A stretch of DNA of 59,474 nt, taken from assembly GCA_016793645.1 (NCBI GenBank), contig JAEUHD010000131.1, positions 1 through 59,474 on the forward strand. The letters are read 5' to 3'. The position numbers and the translations under genes were made by a program. The notes under the pieces are model-generated. The model was not told the DNA's origin. It worked only from the letters and a program-made list of their open reading frames with translations, and made no database searches. The DNA is from Verrucomicrobiales bacterium. Its GTDB lineage: Bacteria; Verrucomicrobiota; Verrucomicrobiia; Limisphaerales; UBA9464. Positions within the stretch are counted from its first letter, which is position 1, and each line of letters starts with the position of its first letter. Shown piece by piece: positions 51,127-59,474 of this stretch.

Positions 51127-51184
51127 GGTGGCTGCGGGCTGCCGCCCGCGGGTGACCTCTCCTTCGCGCCTGCTGCGCGAAGGA
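51127..51184. repeat. GC-rich dispersed palindromic repeat, copy 1
   Basis: About 58 bp beginning GGTGGCTGCGGGCTGCCGCC and ending with the palindromic CCTTCGCGC...GCGCGAAGG. It recurs at 51354-51411 in the same orientation. The 398-bp spacer 51087-51484 contains no other feature besides these repeats. Confidence 0.8.
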
Positions 51185-51353
51185 TCGGCGGGACTGAAGT
51201 CGCCCGATTCCAGAGCAACAACGGGAGGGATGGCGTGTCGCCGTCCCTGAACAATTCCGCGGTTTGGCGCGAGGAGGAGTGGCGGGTGGATTCCGGCACG
51301 CCGTCCGTGACTTGAAGTGGGCCCGCACCATGCGAGCCCTCCCGATCCACGAG

Positions 51354-51411
51354 GGTGGCTGCGGGCTGCCGCCCGCGGGTGACTGCTCCTTCGCGCCGGC
51401 TGCGCGAAGGA
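51354..51411. repeat. GC-rich dispersed palindromic repeat, copy 2
   Basis: A near-identical second copy, again GGTGGCTGCGGGCTGCCGCC followed by the CCTTCGCGC/GCGCGAAGG hairpin, about 70 bp before the start codon of the cytochrome gene. It might act in termination or mRNA stability, but this is speculative. Confidence 0.8.
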
Positions 51412-51484
51412 ACGGGGTCCTGCGATCGTTCTTCCTGCGACGGTGGCTTGCGTCCGGGACATTCCTTTTTATCCTGAGCCCTTT

Positions 51485-54871
<3,387 letters not shown>

Positions 54872-54881
54872 GGGACGGGCT

Positions 54882-54955
54882 GTTCGTAGTGCAGCCTTCA
54901 GGCTGTCCGAACCCGCCCGGAGACGGGGGGACGGGCTAAAGCCCGGACTACGAAC
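54882..54955. repeat. REP-like imperfect palindrome
   Basis: A 74-bp imperfect inverted repeat. GTTCGTAGT at the left and ACTACGAAC at the right pair, with nested small hairpins GCCTTCAGGC and GGGCTAAAGCCC inside each arm. It shares both arms' logic with the 91-bp tandem units at 41469-41683. It lies 11 bp after the cytochrome stop and may act as its terminator. Confidence 0.8.
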
Positions 54956-54989
54956 GGGGCGGCGACCTTCGGCGTTGACACACGGGGTC

Positions 54990-55015
54990 GGGACTGCGGA
55001 CGTTGTTGCAGTCCC
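54990..55015 (+). promoter_or_regulatory. Hairpin directly before a pseudopilin start codon
   Basis: GGGACTGC (54990-54997) and GCAGTCCC (55008-55015) form an 8-bp stem with a 10-nt loop that ends one base before the ATG at 55017. No Shine-Dalgarno is visible. The hairpin could control translation, or mark the start of a leaderless transcript; both are inference. Confidence 0.4.
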
Positions 55016-55016
55016 C

Positions 55017-55772
55017 ATGGCTGTCCGTCTTCCACCTTTGGCCTGCGATCCGGATGCACCGGGGGTTGGACGCCGCGCCTTCACGCTGATTGAGCTGCTG
55101 GTGGTGATCGCCATCATTGCGATCCTGGCCGGACTGCTGTTGCCGGCGCTGAGCAAGGCGAAGGAGCAGGGCAACCGCACGGTGTGTCTCAACAATATCA
55201 AGCAGCTGTTGTTGTCCACGCACCTGTACGCCGGGGATCAGCAGGATTACCTGCCGTACACCTCGTGGAGTTCCGGGACCTTCAATGTGGCCAATTGGGC
55301 GTATACGCGGGTGTCCACCAACAAGCCCGACCACACCGTCGAACGCGGCCAGTTGTGGCCCTATCACCAATCGAGGAAGCTCCTGTTCTGTCCGCTCGAC
55401 CGGACGAATACCGCGCTGTTCCGTCAGCGCGAGATGAAGGTGTGCAGCTACATGATGAATGGGGCGGTGTCGGCGTACGGCACCGGCCCCCGGGGGCAGT
55501 ACACCACGTACAAGCTCGCTCAGTTTGCTCCCGACGCGATGATCTTCTGGGAGGCGGACGAGAAGCAGCCGTCGAACTATGACAACGTGGCCAGCCGTCC
55601 CGATGAGGGAGTCACCCAGCGCCACAATACGGGCACGGTGATGGGAAACTTTGGGGGTCACACCGAGTACATGCGGTTCAAGGTGTATTATCAGGAGGCC
55701 GGGATCGGCGGGTTCCGGGGACTTCGTCCGGGCCGGTTCTGGTGCAACCCGGGATCCAAGACGGGGGATTGA
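55017..55772 (+). CDS. Prepilin-type (pseudopilin) protein
   Basis: A 251-residue type II secretion/type IV-like pseudopilin. The prepilin signal is [20 protein letters not shown], with Ala instead of the usual Gly before Phe+1, followed by [20 protein letters not shown], the characteristic DUF1559-like first helix. The C-terminal end carries [12 protein letters not shown], which aligns with the H-x9-DG motif but has GG in place of DG. Such proteins are very numerous in Verrucomicrobia and Planctomycetes. The ATG at 55017 is used; its stop overlaps the next ATG (TGATG). Confidence 0.88.
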   Translation: MAVRLPPLACDPDAPGVGRRAFTLIELLVVIAIIAILAGLLLPALSKAKEQGNRTVCLNNIKQLLLSTHLYAGDQQDYLPYTSWSSGTFNVANWAYTRVSTNKPDHTVERGQLWPYHQSRKLLFCPLDRTNTALFRQREMKVCSYMMNGAVSAYGTGPRGQYTTYKLAQFAPDAMIFWEADEKQPSNYDNVASRPDEGVTQRHNTGTVMGNFGGHTEYMRFKVYYQEAGIGGFRGLRPGRFWCNPGSKTGD

Positions 55773-56161
55773 TGAGACGACATGGACAGTGGGTCGGTGT
55801 GCTGATGCTCCTCGGAGTTCTCCTCGGTGCCGGCTGCGGCCGAAACGAGGGTGGTGACGTGGGAATGGCGTCCACGCCGGCCCAGGCGGCCGGACAACTG
55901 GAGACCGCATTTTCAGGTGCATCCGCCGAGTATCGCAAGGCGGCCTCCGATGCCTCGGAGGCGTTGCGTGCGGGGGATTTCAACCGGGCCGTTGAGTCAT
56001 TGGGCGCGCTCCGGGGTGGGGGAGACGTCACGCTCCAGCAGGGTCTTGCCGTCCACGGTTCCCTGGTGGTTCTGGAGGGCCGTTTGGCCTCCGCGGCGGA
56101 ACGGGGGGATCCCCAGGCGCGTGCCGCCTATGATCTGCTCCGCCGTCTGAAGCAGAAGTAG
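55772..56161 (+). CDS. Small lipoprotein
   Basis: A 129-residue protein starting [20 protein letters not shown] with a lipobox LGAGC at Cys22. The mature part is helical and Ala-rich (AAGQLETAFSGASAEYRKAA, YDLLRRLKQK), perhaps a TPR-like or coiled region. It overlaps the pseudopilin stop and is probably co-transcribed with it. No function is known. The convergent small membrane-protein gene ends 10 bp downstream. Confidence 0.7.
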   Translation: MRRHGQWVGVLMLLGVLLGAGCGRNEGGDVGMASTPAQAAGQLETAFSGASAEYRKAASDASEALRAGDFNRAVESLGALRGGGDVTLQQGLAVHGSLVVLEGRLASAAERGDPQARAAYDLLRRLKQK

Positions 56162-56170
56162 GTGCCGGCT

Positions 56171-56551
56171 CTAAAGTGCGGCAGCGACGGATCGGAGGAA
56201 CCCGAGCGCAGCCATCAGGATCAGGGAGCCGCAGAGGATCGCCCATGGGGAATGGGGGCCGCGGGGGCGGACGTACACACTCAGTCCGAGAAACAGGGGA
56301 CAGGGAAGGAAGAGAACCATGCCGCCCGCCGCGCCCATGGCGGCGAAGGCACCTTCGGCACCGCCCGTGGATGCGCCCGAGTCGAAAAGCATTCCGACGA
56401 GCATCAGGCTCCCGGTTCCGGCCAATCCCGTCAGCGGAATCCAACCTCCGATCGACCACGGATGTTCCCGGTATACCAATGTCCCGAGACCCCAGGCTCC
56501 GACCATGAGGACGATGAGAATCGGAAATGCGAGGGCGAGGAAGGGGTGCAT
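56171..56551 (-). CDS. Small multi-helix membrane protein
   Basis: A 126-residue hydrophobic protein with about four predicted helices (around residues 3-25, 35-56, 63-90 and 102-124), Gly-rich in the middle (GASTGGAEGAFAAMGAAGGM). No family is recognised. It lies convergent to the lipoprotein gene and 115 bp downstream of the second pseudopilin gene. Confidence 0.6.
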   Translation of the reverse strand: MHPFLALAFPILIVLMVGAWGLGTLVYREHPWSIGGWIPLTGLAGTGSLMLVGMLFDSGASTGGAEGAFAAMGAAGGMVLFLPCPLFLGLSVYVRPRGPHSPWAILCGSLILMAALGFLRSVAAAL

Positions 56552-56666
56552 GACTCCGGGACGATTTCTCCAGACCGTCTGCCGGTCCGGGAGTTCGACA
56601 AGATTGCCCGGGGCCTTCCGTTGTGTGGTATTCCCAAATTTGGTGAGGCGGCTCCGGATCGCCGGC

Positions 56667-57545
56667 TCAGCGTGCGACGGCTCCGTGCGACAGCAGCCAG
56701 TCGGCGTCCGGATTTCCGGGGCTTGGAGTTTGGGTGGGTAGCTTCTTGCCGGAACCCTTGGGTGTGGTTCGTGGATCCTTCATCCGATGAACCTCCACAT
56801 GCCCGTCGGCAAATGCCATCGTCGGGCCATTCTGATGACGGAATCCGGGGTAGTTCCCGAGGGATCCTCCCCCGGATGCGCCCGGCGACGAGAAGAGATC
56901 CCCGGGCACGAACACGCAGCTGTTGATCCCATCCGCACGTTCCTCCATGAAGGTGAACAGTGTGGATGGATTGGGTACGGCGGAGGGATTTCGGAAGACG
57001 CGATAGAAGGATTGGTCGAAGGGGCTGGCGGTGGCACCGCTGATGGAGGCGTTCAGCGAGACGGTCCGCAACCAGGGGTGGCGGCGTCCTTCGCCATCCA
57101 CGGCGATGGCATCTTCGTCCGGACAGACCCACCGCTTTGCGGACGAATCCAGCAGCGGCGTGAGATGACTGTCGGCAAGGAAGGCTCGATTGGTGTTGTC
57201 CGGATTCACCCGGCCGAATTCGAGCCATCCGCGAACCCACTTGGTGGAGCGTTCGAGGTCGCGGATGGTCCTGCCGTCCGGCAGGACGCGGTCATCCGGG
57301 GATGAATTCACCCCGAAGAATGAATTGGGAACATAATATCCGGTGTCATTGCCATATAACTCGAGGGCCAGCGCGAACTGGCGCTGGTTGGCGAGACAGA
57401 CGGTGGTGGCGGTTCGTCGAAGTTGACGCGCGAGGGCGGGCAGCAGGAGTCCTCCCAGGACCATCAATACGGCGAGGGTAGTGATCAACTCCACGAGGCT
57501 GAATCCATGCGTGCGGCGGCGTGATGCAGAGGGGAATGGGTTCAT
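56667..57545 (-). CDS. Prepilin-type (pseudopilin) protein, H-X9-DG type
   Basis: A 292-residue pseudopilin. The prepilin peptidase site is THG|FSLVELITTLAVLMVLGG (canonical Gly-Phe), followed by LLLPALARQLRRTATTVCLA. The C-terminal motif is exact: H-Q-N-G-P-T-M-A-F-A-D-G (H-x9-DG), then HVEVHRMKDP. The ATG at 57545 starts the short basic leader (MNPFPSASRRRTHG). Confidence 0.9.
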   Translation of the reverse strand: MNPFPSASRRRTHGFSLVELITTLAVLMVLGGLLLPALARQLRRTATTVCLANQRQFALALELYGNDTGYYVPNSFFGVNSSPDDRVLPDGRTIRDLERSTKWVRGWLEFGRVNPDNTNRAFLADSHLTPLLDSSAKRWVCPDEDAIAVDGEGRRHPWLRTVSLNASISGATASPFDQSFYRVFRNPSAVPNPSTLFTFMEERADGINSCVFVPGDLFSSPGASGGGSLGNYPGFRHQNGPTMAFADGHVEVHRMKDPRTTPKGSGKKLPTQTPSPGNPDADWLLSHGAVAR

Positions 57546-57955
57546 GGCGGTAAACCTTTGGGTTGGTTCCAACCTCATTCCCGGGAATACCGGTGAAAAT
57601 ACCGGCGAGCAGGTAGCGCATCGCCGGCGACGGAAGAGTGGCTTCGGGTTTGGGTATGGGATTCAGGCGCCGGTGGGTGAAGGGTTGCCCCTTGGGCCGC
57701 AGCAGATCGGCCCAGCCGGCGCCTGAATCCTGTGACGAGTTTCCCGGAGTTCCCGCGGAACGGAATACCCACCCACCAGTATATGGGGATACCTGATATC
57801 CGGGAGGAGTGACCCGCGGTGGAATCAAACCGGGAGGTGCCGCCGCCGCGTCCTGCGGCGGCGTTTATCCGCGTCGAAGGATTCCGGATTCCCGTCGCGT
57901 CGGTGTTCCGGTTGGGACCGCATCCAGCAGCGTCCGGCCTCCGGGCCCGCGGGCA
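57546..57955. other. Intergenic region between pseudopilin genes
   Basis: About 410 bp without a credible gene. A perfect 9-bp GC hairpin CGCCGCCGC/GCGGCGGCG (57841-57863) is followed on the plus strand by TTTAT and could be a weak terminator, but for the minus-strand genes it has no T run. No other feature is seen. Confidence 0.5.
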
Positions 57956-58798
57956 TCAGCGCCGGTCGGGAATCCATCCCTGCAGTCGATTGAGGTCCTG
58001 TCCGCCGGGCTGCCCGTAGCGGATCTGCTTCGGTCGAGCGAGGCGAACCAGTTCCACATGGCCATCGAGGAAGGCCAGTGAGTAGCCCCGAAAGTGGTGG
58101 ATTCCGACCGAGTGATTGGAGGTGTCATTCCAGGTGGTCTGGCGGGACTCAGGGGGTGAGACTGCGAATGTGGGACTGCCACCGATGGTTTGCCTCTCAA
58201 TGAAGGAGAAGGTTTGCGTGGGACGGGTGGCCTGACCCAGTCGGACGCATTGGCGTCGGATTACATTGGGATCCCCACTCTGCGCGCCGAAGCCATTGAC
58301 GTATTGGCTTAGGGAATAGGTCCGGGTGGTTGGAAATGTTTTCTTCTGCGCGTTCGGAACGGTGCGGGACTTGTCTCCAGGGCAGACGTAAACGGCGGGG
58401 GCCTTCAAATAGGGGAACAGGGTGCCCAACCGGATGCCGAGATCGTTGGTGTCGAGGCGCGGATGACCCACCGCCCAGGAGCCGGGCAGTCCGACGCCGA
58501 GTCCGCTGTTGGCTCCGGAGGGATCGGGAACGGTTACGACCCGGGTGCCGGGAAGTACGTCGGCATTGTCGTCGGCGTACATCAAGAGCGCCTTTTGCAG
58601 TTGCTGTAGGTTGCTGCGGCACGCCGCGGTCAATGCGGTCGCCTTGGCGCGGCCCAGCGCCGGCAGCAGCATGCCGGCGAGGATCGCGATGATGGCGATG
58701 ACGACGAGGAGTTCGATCAGGGTAAAGGCCTCAGCTGGACTCCGCGGACGGAGCCAGCCGGGGTTTGGATGACGAACAGGTCGATGGGTTGAGCGCAT
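57956..58798 (-). CDS. Prepilin-type (pseudopilin) protein, H-X9-DG type
   Basis: A 280-residue pseudopilin with a basic N-terminal leader ([20 protein letters not shown]) and the prepilin signal [21 protein letters not shown], again with Ala at -1. After the first helix comes [20 protein letters not shown]. The C-terminal motif is exact: [12 protein letters not shown], then [12 protein letters not shown]. Two such genes in tandem, both on the minus strand, plus the plus-strand copy at 55017 make a small pseudopilin cluster. Confidence 0.9.
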   Translation of the reverse strand: MRSTHRPVRHPNPGWLRPRSPAEAFTLIELLVVIAIIAILAGMLLPALGRAKATALTAACRSNLQQLQKALLMYADDNADVLPGTRVVTVPDPSGANSGLGVGLPGSWAVGHPRLDTNDLGIRLGTLFPYLKAPAVYVCPGDKSRTVPNAQKKTFPTTRTYSLSQYVNGFGAQSGDPNVIRRQCVRLGQATRPTQTFSFIERQTIGGSPTFAVSPPESRQTTWNDTSNHSVGIHHFRGYSLAFLDGHVELVRLARPKQIRYGQPGGQDLNRLQGWIPDRR

Positions 58799-58990
58799 CG
58801 GGATGATCTATGGGTAATCCTGAGAGCCTGGCCCCCCGACGTGTGCGTGCGAGGCCTCTCCGAAATCAGGGTGAGGCTCTTCCCGAGGTTTGGAATACCT
58901 GTGAGCCGGTATTTTGGAGCCGGTCACCCGAGATGATTCCACTGCGGCCCGTGATGGACGTCCGACCCAATTCCTGCGCGGAAGTGGGCG

Positions 58991-59474
58991 TCAGGGCGCA
59001 GGGACCCGGACGGTAAAATCCGCGGTGAGAGGCCGAATGAAAACGACCTCGAGTGTGACTACTCGGACGTCGGGTGGAATCTTGAGGAGGAACGGTCGGA
59101 TGTTTTCGCGACGCCCCTGTTCCTCGGCCTCCGCGGTCCAGAGCCGGCCCTGTTCATCCCGAATCCTGACGCCGATGCGGTCGTCGCCGGGAATGGTGGG
59201 CGCACGGAGGTACAGGGTGGGTACCGGAGTGTAATGGCCGTCCCACGACTTCGTCCGGTTGGGCGCAATCGTGGCGCTGATCCCCACCCAACCCGAAGGC
59301 GCCCCCCCCGCGACGGGTGCTGGTGAACCCCCGGGGGGTGGATTGGTCGTGTGGCGTCCCCCGGTGAACAGGTGCATTCCGGGAGGGAGGAGACCCACCG
59401 CGTCGAAGACGACGGGGCCCGTCGTCGCGGATCGGTCCCAGAGTATGCCTGCACCCAACGCATCCAGGGAAACG
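58991..59474 (-). CDS. Hypothetical protein, C-terminal part (cut by window edge)
   Basis: The frame is open through the right edge, so the N-terminus is missing. The visible 160 residues are beta-rich (GPVVFDAVGLLPPGMHLFTG, VPTLYLRAPTIPGDDRIGVR, VRVVTLEVVFIRPLTADFTV), with a Pro/Gly-rich linker (TTNPPPGGSPAPVAGG). No family is recognised. The end DFTVRVPAP lies 192 bp upstream of the next minus gene. Confidence 0.55.
   Translation of the reverse strand, partial: VSLDALGAGILWDRSATTGPVVFDAVGLLPPGMHLFTGGRHTTNPPPGGSPAPVAGGAPSGWVGISATIAPNRTKSWDGHYTPVPTLYLRAPTIPGDDRIGVRIRDEQGRLWTAEAEEQGRRENIRPFLLKIPPDVRVVTLEVVFIRPLTADFTVRVPAP

Overview
The window is GC-rich DNA from a bacterium, almost certainly a member of the Verrucomicrobiota (probably a Pedosphaera/Limisphaerales-type lineage). 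The clearest markers are a DUF1501 + DUF1549/DUF1553 (PSD1-type) pair, a large sugar-dehydrogenase/HEAT/cytochrome c protein of the PVC type, several H-X9-DG type pseudopilins, and many intergenic palindromic repeats. No phage, plasmid or CRISPR locus is visible. It reads as chromosomal core genes interleaved with lineage-specific secreted proteins and repeat-rich spacers.

Layout. 1-7.3 kb: the 5' part of a PPi-type PEP carboxykinase (minus, cut by the window edge), an RbsD/FucU protein, an M42 aminopeptidase, two overlapping minus genes of unknown role, an MFS transporter, rsmD and a class A beta-lactamase-like hydrolase. 7.4-16.1 kb: an aa3-type cytochrome c oxidase cluster (cupredoxin, ctaA, ctaB, subunits I, III, IV, two small proteins, subunit II, Sco, DUF420), with a Rex/CRP-like palindrome upstream. 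16.1-23.4 kb: ruvC, a PfkB kinase, an ApbE lipoprotein, a metallophosphatase, an aldolase, HU and a ketopantoate reductase. 23.5-29.5 kb: tRNA-Lys and tRNA-Glu, a 184-bp inverted-repeat element, prfB, trpC, a class C beta-lactamase-like hydrolase and isocitrate dehydrogenase.

29.5-37.5 kb is a long minus-strand run: an IS630 remnant, then (in transcription order) apt, an OGG1-type glycosylase, comB, an HldE-C-like nucleotidyltransferase, yhbY, a zinc-ribbon MoxR ATPase, DUF58 and a DUF4129 membrane protein. 37.6-47.6 kb is accessory: orphan secreted proteins, a second 184-bp element, a beta-helix protein, DUF1501/PSD1, and a degenerate protein-kinase gene whose two ends lie inside heptanucleotide repeat arrays. 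47.6-51.1 kb: a minus-strand operon queE - aminotransferase - ksgA - VOC protein. 51.1-59.5 kb: repeats, the giant cytochrome, pseudopilins, a lipoprotein, a small membrane protein and a protein cut by the right edge.

How the genes may work together. The oxidase cluster supplies heme A (ctaA, ctaB), copper delivery (Sco) and the core subunits. The adjacent amicyanin-like cupredoxin is a candidate electron donor, since no small cytochrome c is encoded nearby. MoxR/DUF58/DUF4129 look like one envelope-associated chaperone module. The PSD1/DUF1501, beta-helix and PVC-cytochrome proteins fit polysaccharide breakdown. The strongest candidates for something little described are the covarying 184-bp hairpin elements and the repeat-bounded pseudokinase.
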